Below are positions 44,488 through 51,856 of a stretch of 62,091 nt of DNA, piece by piece. The stretch is taken from positions 1-62,091 of the forward strand of contig JAJPJE010000016.1 in assembly GCA_021324365.1 (NCBI GenBank). The letters run 5' to 3'. Below the pieces are notes generated by a model, which ran no database searches, had not been told where the DNA came from, and was given only the letters and a program-made list of their open reading frames with translations. How positions within the stretch are numbered: the first letter of the stretch is position 1; each line of letters starts with the position of its first letter. Both the position numbers and the translations under genes were made by a program. Origin of the DNA: Terriglobia bacterium (GTDB taxonomy: Bacteria; Acidobacteriota; Terriglobia; Terriglobales; Acidobacteriaceae).

Positions 44488-44931
44488 ATGACATATCGGT
44501 TTTCATTAGCGACTCTGTTACGGTTCAGGGAAAGCCTGGAACAGCGCCGCTGGCTGGAACTGCAGCACGCCAATCAACAAGTGCAGAAGACAATGCTTGC
44601 CATCGCGGAGCTCGAGTCGAAACGCAAGGAGTGGCGCAGGCAACGCCAGCAGGCACTCGCCACCAGCGTCGTGGCTTTGGCCATAGAGCCATGGGCTGAG
44701 CAATATTATGAGCGTAGAGCCGAAGAACTCGCGCGACAGTTGACGCAGGCACGAAAGGTTGCCGTGGAGAGGCTTGCTGCTTTTCAGCGGGCACGCCAGG
44801 CGCGAGAGATCGTGACCAATCTTTATCTTCGAGATCGAGCAGCTTATCAAGACCAGAGAGCGAAACGCGAGCAAGCTCAAGTGGATGAGATGTTCCTAAT
44901 GCGAAGGGAACACCTGGCGAAGGCTCGCTAA
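44488..44931 (+). CDS. fliJ: Flagellar export chaperone FliJ
   Basis: A 147-residue, almost wholly alpha-helical coiled-coil protein starting FSLATLLRFRESLEQRRWLELQ, the typical FliJ N-terminus. Charged heptads continue through YYERRAEELARQLTQARKVAVERLAAFQRARQ. FliJ inserts into the FliI hexamer like the F1 gamma stalk and recycles chaperones. It begins 3 bp after fliI and is the last gene before an apparent new promoter. Confidence 0.9.
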   Translation: MTYRFSLATLLRFRESLEQRRWLELQHANQQVQKTMLAIAELESKRKEWRRQRQQALATSVVALAIEPWAEQYYERRAEELARQLTQARKVAVERLAAFQRARQAREIVTNLYLRDRAAYQDQRAKREQAQVDEMFLMRREHLAKAR

Positions 44932-44996
44932 AGCGAACAATATCAGTCGATCATTCTGGCGAATTCAATCCAATCTTTAGTTTCAGCAAATGTTTT

Positions 44997-45012
44997 TGGC
45001 CCGGTGCTTGCA
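44997..45012 (+). promoter_or_regulatory. Strong candidate sigma-54 promoter for fliK-flgD-flgE
   Basis: TGGCCCGGTGCTTGCA matches the sigma-54 consensus TGGCACG-N4-TTGCA at all but one position, with GG (44998-44999) and GC (45010-45011) exactly 10 nt apart. A 7-bp palindrome (TGCACGA at 45009-45015, TCGTGCA at 45023-45029) overlaps the -12 and the expected start site near 45023. Confidence 0.65.
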
Positions 45013-45075
45013 CGACTGTAAATCGTGCACTTGATTTCGCAAGCCGGAAGCATCCCAGCTCAGACGGCAGCCCAA

Positions 45076-46800
45076 ATGTTTGCGGCTGGACGGACAACGG
45101 GCCGAAGGCAAACATCTTCGTTTGGAAGGGAATTGCAGAAGCGCGGCACCATCGCCGAAGACGCGGATTGCCACAAACCAGAAAAGAAGAAGAAAGAAGA
45201 TGTTGGGACTGGTACACCGCAGAGAGATGGATTGAACCCTGGGGGAGCGGTTTTACCCGTCCTTATCGATGTCGAGGGGGCCAGCAAAGCGGATGCAGGG
45301 GAGATATGCGCCGGCGCAGAAGCCGCAGTCACTTCAGCAACAAACGAAGGCGCGAGCACTGCCAGACAGATGGCAGCGAGTATGGCAGGTCAGCCAGGAA
45401 CGGCGGTATTGGTGGCGATCACGGCTGAAAAGGTTAGGCCGACCGCCACCACCCAAGCCAACTCGGCACTGGCCCAGCAAGCCGGCCCGCATTTCACTGC
45501 AGCGAACATTTGTATTCCTCCCGCAGGGAAAACGGAGCCCCGCAGCAAGCCTGCCAGTTCGGATAGCCATTCACAGCCCGCTAGTACCGACTGCAAAGGA
45601 CAGGGAGAATCTGGTCTTAACAACCTTGGAGTAATCTGGCGAGATGTCGAGGGTCGCCGTGCAATTCAGAACGCGGCGATCCCACGTAGTGTTTTGGCGA
45701 ACGATGGCGTTTCGAAAACGGGTGACCAGGCGAGCGCTGCACAGGCCAACGTCACTGCAGAAGAAGCGGTTAGCGAGCAGACACTGCCACTGGATTCAGC
45801 TAATCAGGCGACCGATGCGGCAGGGACACAGGTCAGCACTAAACGTACAGCGGAAATCTTCGACGTTGGCGTTGAATCCGGCGAATCGATCAGCACCCCA
45901 GATAACCAAACCATCCATGGGGGCGAAGATCTTCGTGAAACCCATCCTGTCACGATTGTTGCCGAGTTGATGCCGCCGGTCTCCATGGCGATGGATGGTC
46001 CGAAAGTCGCCGGTTCCGCACAAAAAGCATTCACGAATTTGCCCGAGAGCGATCCCAAAACTTCGCAGGTGCCGGGCGCAACGGAAGCTGCTCCGGAACA
46101 TGAAAAAGACCTGCCGACAAAAGCGCACTGCCAAGACAAACGCAGAGATATCGAAGGACTTGATGCTCAGGTCCCTCCGGCAAATTCCCCTGTAGTCGGC
46201 ATTCCAGCATCCGAACCGAAGTCGGGCGGCGAATCTGCTGTCTCGCAAGGAATGGCTCCAGCGGCACACAGCGGTCAAGGCGTCCAGCCGGCGACAAAAA
46301 GCGCAGACACAATTTCCAAGCCGCACGCTGATGTCGTCTCACCGACGGGTGCCGACCCTGCGGTTGCTCCAAGCCTTCCGCTGCATGCACAGCAGGCGGT
46401 GCGAATCCTGGAGCGGGCTGGGCAATCAGAATTGCACATTGGATTGCATTCGCCAGGGATGGGAACAATCGATGTGAAAACAGTGCTACACGACAACAAT
46501 CTCGCCATGTCGATTGGAGTCGACAGACGGGAGATTCAGTCGGCCCTGCTTTCGGAATTACCGAGCCTGGCAAACACGCTGCGAAATCAGGATTTGCGCC
46601 TAGGCGAGGTACGCTTTCACGACTCGAGCGCGCTGCTCAACTTCGGAAGCGGCGGAGGTCAGCAACGACAGTCGCGGGAGCCCGTACCTTCCTACTCGAC
46701 TTCGCTCCACGACGGCGCCCAGCGGGATTCTCTAACCAGCGAAGTCTCCGCAGAGTTGATTCAAACTACCGTACGTAGCGGAATCAGCGTGCGGGTGTGA
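45076..46800 (+). CDS. fliK: Flagellar hook-length control protein FliK (divergent)
   Basis: About 574 residues: a long, low-complexity, Ala/Thr/Gly/Ser-rich N-terminal ruler region, then a compact C-terminal hook-length domain from about residue 435 (LHAQQAVRILERAGQSELHIGLHSPGMGTIDVKTVL...LSELPSLANTLRNQDLRLGEVRF). It is the secreted ruler that triggers the export switch when the hook reaches full length. The family is recognised mainly by the C-terminal domain and the position before flgD. A GTG at 45025 keeps the same frame, but it lies at the expected transcription start of the sigma-54 promoter, so I prefer the ATG at 45076; neither has a clear ribosome-binding site. Confidence 0.8.
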   Translation: MFAAGRTTGRRQTSSFGRELQKRGTIAEDADCHKPEKKKKEDVGTGTPQRDGLNPGGAVLPVLIDVEGASKADAGEICAGAEAAVTSATNEGASTARQMAASMAGQPGTAVLVAITAEKVRPTATTQANSALAQQAGPHFTAANICIPPAGKTEPRSKPASSDSHSQPASTDCKGQGESGLNNLGVIWRDVEGRRAIQNAAIPRSVLANDGVSKTGDQASAAQANVTAEEAVSEQTLPLDSANQATDAAGTQVSTKRTAEIFDVGVESGESISTPDNQTIHGGEDLRETHPVTIVAELMPPVSMAMDGPKVAGSAQKAFTNLPESDPKTSQVPGATEAAPEHEKDLPTKAHCQDKRRDIEGLDAQVPPANSPVVGIPASEPKSGGESAVSQGMAPAAHSGQGVQPATKSADTISKPHADVVSPTGADPAVAPSLPLHAQQAVRILERAGQSELHIGLHSPGMGTIDVKTVLHDNNLAMSIGVDRREIQSALLSELPSLANTLRNQDLRLGEVRFHDSSALLNFGSGGGQQRQSREPVPSYSTSLHDGAQRDSLTSEVSAELIQTTVRSGISVRV

Positions 46801-46807
46801 GGACCAC

Positions 46808-47053
46808 ATGAACGTAAACGCGGTAAACAAGAGTTCTAGTGTGCAAAATGCGACATCTACCCCGAAACCCAGCGACACGAGTTCCATATTCATGCAGTTA
46901 CTGCTTACACAATTGCAGAATCAGGATCCGATGTCGCCGATGGACGGGAATCAACTGGCGAGCCAGATAGTGCAACTAAACCTGCTCGACCAGGTAACGC
47001 AGATTCAACAGCTGGTTTCGCAAATGGTCACACCATCAAAGAGCAAATCGTAG
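46808..47053 (+). CDS. flgD: Hook-capping protein FlgD, minimal N-terminal form
   Basis: A protein of only 81 residues, with the conserved FlgD scaffold segment SSIFMQLLLTQLQNQDPMSPMDGNQLASQIVQLNLLDQVTQIQQL. Typical FlgD is about 220 residues, with Ig-like and tudor-like C-terminal domains. Here those are missing and the stop is followed in 15 bp by flgE. The N-terminal part is what is needed for export and cap interactions in studied bacteria. Short FlgD variants exist in some phyla, so this may be a complete natural form rather than a truncation. Confidence 0.88.
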   Translation: MNVNAVNKSSSVQNATSTPKPSDTSSIFMQLLLTQLQNQDPMSPMDGNQLASQIVQLNLLDQVTQIQQLVSQMVTPSKSKS

Positions 47054-47068
47054 TAAGGGGGAGATCAC

Positions 47069-48301
47069 ATGCCAGTATTCTCGATTCCTTTGTCCGGACT
47101 AAATGCAAGCTCCACCGCACTGGCGACGATTGCCAACAATCTCGCCAATCTGAACACGGTAGGTTTTAAGCGCGCACAGGCCATGTTCAAAGACCTGTTC
47201 TATCAAACGATCGGATCGTCGGGCAGCGGCGATCCGATTCAAGTTGGAGCCGGAACCACTGTCTCGAAGATGAACACGAACTTCACTCCGGGCAGCACCG
47301 ACAGCACCGGTGTAGACACCGACGTGGCCATCGGCGGCGATGGTTTCTTTGTCGTCGAAAAAGATGGCGTAATGTCGTATACGCGGGCAGGCAACTTTTC
47401 CAAGAGTCCGGATGGAACGCTGGTCACGGCCGATGGCAAGCAGGTGCTGGGATTTCCAGCCGTAAATGGAGTCATCAGCCAGACACAAGGGCTTTCGCCG
47501 TTGCAACTAGGGACGGGAACGGTGAGCCCGCCAAACGCAACCACCACCGCGAACCTGACCTTAAATCTCGATTCACGGCTCGGAATTGGCGAATCGTACA
47601 GCACTCCGCTGACAGTCTACGATTCCCTGGGAGAGAGCCACGTACTGCAGTTCCAGTTTACGAAAACGGCGGCCAACACCTGGGGGTACCAGATCACGAT
47701 TCCAGGTGCCGACGTTGGCGCGGCCACGCCCCAGGTGGTACACGCTGGTTCGCTCACATTCGACAACGCCGGGAACCTGACCGCTCCAGCGGTCGATGTG
47801 GCAGGAATTGCGATTGCGGGACTCGCGGATGGAGCCGCCAACATCACGTTCAATTGGCAGTTGTATCAAGGCGGAGCAGGAACTATCACGCAAGTAGCAT
47901 CGCCGAGCAGCCCTTCGAGCACCAGCCAGGACGGCTTTGGTGCGGGTAGCCTGCAGAGCTTCACCATCGGCAGCGATGGCCTCATCCAGGGGACGTTCAG
48001 CAACGAGAAAACCGCGATCCTGGGACAGTTGGCGTTGGCGAATTTTGCGAATCCACAGGGACTGCTGCGCAGCGGCGGCAACAACTTCACTGCGACACTC
48101 GCATCGGGCGCGGCGGCGATCGGCGCTCCTGGAACGGGTGGCAGAGGGGCTTTGACGGGAGGGGCACTGGAACTTTCAAACGTTGACATTGCAACGGAAT
48201 TCGCAAGTCTGATCCAGGCACAACGTGCGTTTCAGGCGAATGCACGAACCATTACGACCTTCGATGAGATCACGCAGGACACGATCAATCTGAAGCGCTA
48301 G
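47069..48301 (+). CDS. flgE: Flagellar hook protein FlgE
   Basis: A 410-residue hook subunit. The N-terminal bb_rod motif is ALATIANNLANLNTVGFKRAQAMFKDLFYQTIG. The hook-specific segments are DVAIGGDGFFVVEKDGVMSYTRAGNFSKSPDGTLVTADGKQVLGFP and TPLTVYDSLGESHVLQFQFTK. The C-terminal helix NVDIATEFASLIQAQRAFQANARTITTFDEI completes the core. It lies 15 bp after flgD and uses an AAGGGGGAG ribosome-binding site. With fliK and flgD it forms the hook set downstream of the sigma-54 site. Confidence 0.96.
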   Translation: MPVFSIPLSGLNASSTALATIANNLANLNTVGFKRAQAMFKDLFYQTIGSSGSGDPIQVGAGTTVSKMNTNFTPGSTDSTGVDTDVAIGGDGFFVVEKDGVMSYTRAGNFSKSPDGTLVTADGKQVLGFPAVNGVISQTQGLSPLQLGTGTVSPPNATTTANLTLNLDSRLGIGESYSTPLTVYDSLGESHVLQFQFTKTAANTWGYQITIPGADVGAATPQVVHAGSLTFDNAGNLTAPAVDVAGIAIAGLADGAANITFNWQLYQGGAGTITQVASPSSPSSTSQDGFGAGSLQSFTIGSDGLIQGTFSNEKTAILGQLALANFANPQGLLRSGGNNFTATLASGAAAIGAPGTGGRGALTGGALELSNVDIATEFASLIQAQRAFQANARTITTFDEITQDTINLKR

Positions 48302-48403
48302 GAAATGAAGGCGCGCGGCGCGAGGCAAGCGAAAGCTCAAGCAAAACTGCTTGCCAAGTCGTGGAATCGCGGCTACTCTCGCCTAATCGGTTGGGGTGGC
48401 CGC

Positions 48404-48760
48404 ATGCAATTAAAGATGGAAAAGCGCGTCGTGGACGGCGTCACCGTGATCGCCTGCAAGGGGCGTATTGTCTTTGGAGAAGAAGCTTTAGCCTTGCGGG
48501 AAATGATCCGCGGACTGGTTCCCGAGACAAAAAACATCGTCATCGATCTGATGAACGTTTCGCATATCGACAGCGGTGGATTGGGAACACTGGTCGGGGT
48601 GTATACCTCTGCCAGAAAGCAAGGTTGCATGATACGGCTCGCAAACCTCCACGAGCGCATGTCCGACCTGCTGCAAATGACCAAACTGCTAACGGTTTTC
48701 GATGTGTTCGACAGTGAAGCCAAGGCGGTGAAATCGTTCTCGTCGTCGGTGGGTGCGTAA
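48404..48760 (+). CDS. STAS-domain anti-sigma factor antagonist-like protein
   Basis: A 118-residue single STAS domain: MEKRVVDGVTVIACKGRIVFGEE, then NIVIDLMNVSHIDSGGLGTLVGVYTSARKQG, with S57 in the DSGGLG loop. In SpoIIAA/RsbV proteins this Ser is phosphorylated by an anti-sigma kinase. No kinase (RsbW/SpoIIAB) or sigma factor is adjacent, so the partner is unknown. It follows flgE by about 100 bp on the same strand. I start at ATG 48404; an ATG at 48305 would add a basic, unconserved 33-residue N-terminus. Confidence 0.85.
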   Translation: MQLKMEKRVVDGVTVIACKGRIVFGEEALALREMIRGLVPETKNIVIDLMNVSHIDSGGLGTLVGVYTSARKQGCMIRLANLHERMSDLLQMTKLLTVFDVFDSEAKAVKSFSSSVGA

Positions 48761-48781
48761 GCGCGGTCCAGAAAGTCCGAG

Positions 48782-49243
48782 CTATTCGCGTTTTCCCGCA
48801 GTTTCCTTAGCTTTCTTTTGTGCTTCTCGCTTTCGCCGACGAATCTCCGCGCGCGAATATAAGGTTCCGCGGCACTTCTTTGAACCGCAATAACAGGTAG
48901 CCTCGCCCTCGCCGTCGAATAGGTTGTAGTCATAGGTGATTTCTTCGCCGGCCTTGATGTTGCGGATGGCGGTGATCCAGATGTGCCCGTCGATCTCTTC
49001 GGTCTCGCAATTCGGATCGCAACTGTGATTGATGAACGCCGCGGTGCCATGCCCGTCAATGAGGTGTTCGCCGTCGCCGAGTGCGAAAAGGTAAGTGATA
49101 GGACGGTCATCGTACAAGCGATCGCCTTCCGCCTGGGTTATACGCGGACCCGTGTATTCGACCACCTGCTCGCCTTTCATTATCGGGGCGGTTGTGAAAA
49201 CGCCGGCCGCATGCAGATCGGAAGAACGAACAATCAAGCTCAT
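48782..49243 (-). CDS. SET-domain protein-lysine methyltransferase
   Basis: A 153-residue compact SET protein. Residues include GVFTTAPIMKGEQVVEYTGPRIT, the SAM/active-site motif FINHSCDPNCE (N72, H73), the closing motif GEEITYDYNL with Tyr104 and Tyr106, and a post-SET-like zinc tail CYCGSKKCRGTLY. Eukaryotic relatives methylate histone lysines. Bacterial copies are sporadic and their targets mostly unknown. The tail ends in a basic RRRKREAQKKAKE helix that could bind nucleic acid. The ATG at 49243 is the natural start. It stops 14 bp before hemQ's stop region on the same strand, so it is probably downstream of hemQ in one transcript. Confidence 0.88.
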   Translation of the reverse strand: MSLIVRSSDLHAAGVFTTAPIMKGEQVVEYTGPRITQAEGDRLYDDRPITYLFALGDGEHLIDGHGTAAFINHSCDPNCETEEIDGHIWITAIRNIKAGEEITYDYNLFDGEGEATCYCGSKKCRGTLYSRAEIRRRKREAQKKAKETAGKRE

Positions 49244-49257
49244 TCGTACTATGCCTG

Positions 49258-50124
49258 TCAGGAGTTTCCTTTGGTAGGAACTTCGCCGGCTAGCAATTGT
49301 GGGAGTTTGGCCGCAGGACACCACACACCGAGATAGAACGATCCAAAGAGGGCGTACACGGCGCTGACCTCGTCGAATCGCATTTCGTAGATCAGCTTTT
49401 TGAAAACCAGTGCGTCATCGGCAAAAAGGTCGACACCCCACTCCCAATCGTCGAAGCCGATGGACCCACTGATGATCTGCCGTACCTCCCCGGCATACCG
49501 TCGCCCCACCATTCCATGTTCGTGCATCTGCCGCTGGCGTTCGCGGATCGGCAGCGTGTACCAGTTCTTCTCCTCTCCGCGGCGACGATCCATAGGATAG
49601 AAACAGAGATACCGGGCATTCGGAATATCGGGAAAGAGCCGAGGGCGCATGGCTTCCTTCTGGCGCGCGATGACTTCGCTGATCGCCTGCTTCCACTCTT
49701 CCGAGTTCGGCTCCAAACCGCGTTCCATCAGTTGTTCGTAGGTCTTCACCGTGGATTCATAGAGTCCGAGTTCGATGACAGAAACGTAGGAAGTCAGTGG
49801 TTCAAGAAAATCTGACAAACGAAGTTGCGCAAGCTGCAGTTCGGCGGCATTGAGATCGTCAAAGGAATTGCGGAAGTGCAGGAAAAGAAGATCACCTTTA
49901 TGTCCGAGCAGGGAATAGATGGCTGTCTGTTGCGGCTCCATTTTCTGCAAGAGCGCTTGCGCCTGCTGAACGAACGTCGCGCGTTCGGAGTCCGGCAATG
50001 CCCGCCACACAGACCAGCGGAAGCGAAACATCTGGTGGAGGACGCTATAGCCTTCGACAGTAAGGGGAACTTCGGGCATGGCGGCCGAAGCAGTGTGCGG
50101 ACGAGCATTGGTGGTTGCGGACAT
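49258..50124 (-). CDS. hemQ: Coproheme decarboxylase HemQ (chlorite dismutase family)
   Basis: A 288-residue two-lobed chlorite-dismutase-fold protein. HemQ converts coproheme III to heme b with peroxide in the coproporphyrin-dependent pathway. The C-lobe shows YLCFYPMDRRRGEEKNWYTLP with the catalytic Tyr189, and RQRQMHEHGMVGRRY with the candidate heme-ligand His203. The Arg of true chlorite dismutases is not apparent. I chose the ATG at 50124 (GAGG seven bases upstream); 50130 is a second option. The N-terminal 20 residues are disordered. The product would supply heme b to ctaB/ctaA at 28.8-30.7 kb. Confidence 0.92.
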   Translation of the reverse strand: MSATTNARPHTASAAMPEVPLTVEGYSVLHQMFRFRWSVWRALPDSERATFVQQAQALLQKMEPQQTAIYSLLGHKGDLLFLHFRNSFDDLNAAELQLAQLRLSDFLEPLTSYVSVIELGLYESTVKTYEQLMERGLEPNSEEWKQAISEVIARQKEAMRPRLFPDIPNARYLCFYPMDRRRGEEKNWYTLPIRERQRQMHEHGMVGRRYAGEVRQIISGSIGFDDWEWGVDLFADDALVFKKLIYEMRFDEVSAVYALFGSFYLGVWCPAAKLPQLLAGEVPTKGNS

Positions 50125-50401
50125 AGTCATCCTCAGCGGAGTTTCCCTATTGTAAACGCCGCGGCTTTTCAAGTGATGCGCGGCGGCCCATCGGTTGGGC
50201 CGGCAGCGCAGGTGGGAGCGGAATTGATGTACCACAGGCTGAGGCAAGGCTCTTGAGGACGCAGTTAATTGGGGCGTTCCGGTTGCCAACGGCTTCTGTA
50301 CCACTCCACTCTAGCCAAACGAACGCTTGAATGGGCACCTAGTAGTATTGCAATCCCACCTCTGCCAAAAGCCGGTATAGATGGGGCACCCACTTGCTCT
50401 G

Positions 50402-50527
50402 TCATTTCGAGCGAGGGCGCGGCGAATCATTCCGCGTCCGAGTCGAGAGACATTGCGTCTTGTGCTTACACAACGCAAGATCCCTCCGCTCGGCGCGCCT
50501 CTGTATCGCGCGTCTCGGTCGGAATGA
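50402..50527. repeat. MITE-like imperfect palindromic element
   Basis: The ends TCATTTCGAGCGAG (50402-50415) and CTCGGTCGGAATGA (50514-50527) are inverted complements with two mismatches, about 126 bp apart. Inside, TTGTG/CACAA forms a smaller stem. The 459-bp gap it lies in (50125-50583) holds no gene that I can support. Confidence 0.6.
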
Positions 50528-50583
50528 TCGTGCACGAACCGGTCAGATACCAGGTTAAACAAAAGAACCGGGGCCAGCGCGAC

Positions 50584-50844
50584 CTATTCCATAAAGATCT
50601 GGTCTACGTAACACCACATCCAATCTTCTCCGGGCTCGAAGGACTTGATGATTGGGTGCTGAGTGGCATGAAAATGCTTGGTGGCGTGCTTATTCTTGGA
50701 GCTGTCGCAACAGCCCACATGGCCGCAGATCTCGCAAAGGCGGAGATGTACCCACGTGCCGCCCATCTTCAGGCATTCTTCACAGCCTTTGGCAGAAGGC
50801 GTGACGTTGCGGATCTGATTCAAATGCGTGCACGCAGCCGACAT
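50584..50844 (-). CDS. Stand-alone UBP-type zinc-finger protein
   Basis: An 86-residue protein made up of a single ZnF-UBP domain: C5/H7 in the CTHL motif, GCEECLKMGGTWVHLRLCEICGHVGCCDSSKNKHATKHFHATQHPIIKSFEPGEDWMWCYVDQ. The cysteine/histidine set for the zinc sites is complete. In eukaryotes this finger binds the free C-terminus of ubiquitin. In bacteria the ligand is unknown. No protease or ubiquitin-like gene is nearby. Short and free-standing, it may act as an adaptor. Confidence 0.88.
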   Translation of the reverse strand: MSAACTHLNQIRNVTPSAKGCEECLKMGGTWVHLRLCEICGHVGCCDSSKNKHATKHFHATQHPIIKSFEPGEDWMWCYVDQIFME

Positions 50845-50905
50845 GTCGGTCTCCTTTAAGTATGAGTCGCCATCTTGGATTCAGGAATCGCGGAAACGAT
50901 TCACC

Positions 50906-51760
50906 CTAGTCGGCAGATGCAGTTGCGGAGCTCTGTGCGTGTTCGTATTTCCATCCGGGGCGGCCGAAAACGGAATACCACCGCTCACGCCAGGTGTGCG
51001 CCGCACTGAGATCGCGACCGATGTCGATCCACTCATGGAAGGCGATCCGCACCGGATTGAACGTTTGAATGTTCTTCGTCAGCCCGTAGACGGGAGGTTC
51101 GGCCATGTCTTCTGGTTCAAAGGTGCCAAACAGGCGGTCCCAGATAATCAGCGTCCCAGCATGGTTGCGATCCAGGTAGCGCAGATTGGAACCGTGATGA
51201 ACGCGGTGATGGGAAGGCGTATTGAACACCGCCTCCAGCGGACCGAGCGAACGTATCAATTCCGTATGAATCCAGAACTGATAGAGCAAGCTGACGGCCT
51301 GCATGGTCACGATCATCATTGGCTGGAAGCCAATCAGGGGCAGCCAGAGCCAAAAGATGAACGCAAACGAGAGCCGGCCCGTCCACGTCTGCCGCAACGC
51401 GGTGCCCAAGTTATAGCGCTGGGACGAATGATGCACGACGTGCGATGCCCAGAAGAAGCGGCATTCATGGCTGGTGCGGTGAAAGACGTAGTAGCTGAAA
51501 TCGTCGGCGAAGAAGAGCGCAATCCAGGCCCACCACTGGTAGCCAATGTGGAAAACAGCAAACCGATGTACGAAGGTGTAAAAGCCGAAGACGAGCAGTT
51601 CTGTTGCGAAGCCAATAATCACATTGCCAATACCCATGGCGAGGCTGGCTGCTGTGTCCTTGAGCTCGAACAGATCGCGGTCCATCCACCATGCGGCGAT
51701 TGCTTCGAGCAGAAGCAGGAGAAGGAAACCAGGAATCGCGAGCTGAATCAGGTTGGGCAT
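50906..51760 (-). CDS. Sterol desaturase/fatty acid hydroxylase superfamily protein
   Basis: A 284-residue integral membrane di-iron enzyme with four hydrophobic regions. The histidine clusters that bind iron are visible: HRTSHECRFFWASHVVHHSS (94-113), FWIHTELI (about 166-173) and PSHHRVHHGSN (about 187-197). Members hydroxylate or desaturate sterols, fatty acids or alkylglycerols. The exact substrate is unknown. The ATG at 51760 is supported by GAGG seven bases upstream. It is co-directional with the zinc-finger gene but 60 bp separate them. Confidence 0.9.
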   Translation of the reverse strand: MPNLIQLAIPGFLLLLLLEAIAAWWMDRDLFELKDTAASLAMGIGNVIIGFATELLVFGFYTFVHRFAVFHIGYQWWAWIALFFADDFSYYVFHRTSHECRFFWASHVVHHSSQRYNLGTALRQTWTGRLSFAFIFWLWLPLIGFQPMMIVTMQAVSLLYQFWIHTELIRSLGPLEAVFNTPSHHRVHHGSNLRYLDRNHAGTLIIWDRLFGTFEPEDMAEPPVYGLTKNIQTFNPVRIAFHEWIDIGRDLSAAHTWRERWYSVFGRPGWKYEHAQSSATASAD

Positions 51761-51856
51761 TGACCGCCTCACCTCGGCCAAACGAGTGGAGATAGTTTAG
51801 CTCAAATTAGTGCATGCGAGGACGACGGGGCCGCCAACAGTGTTGTTCGCAACTGC

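Noticed and set aside
50828-51763. Plus-strand 311-codon frame opposite the sterol-desaturase gene
   Set aside because: The histidine-cluster enzyme on the minus strand is unambiguous. The plus frame has no motif.
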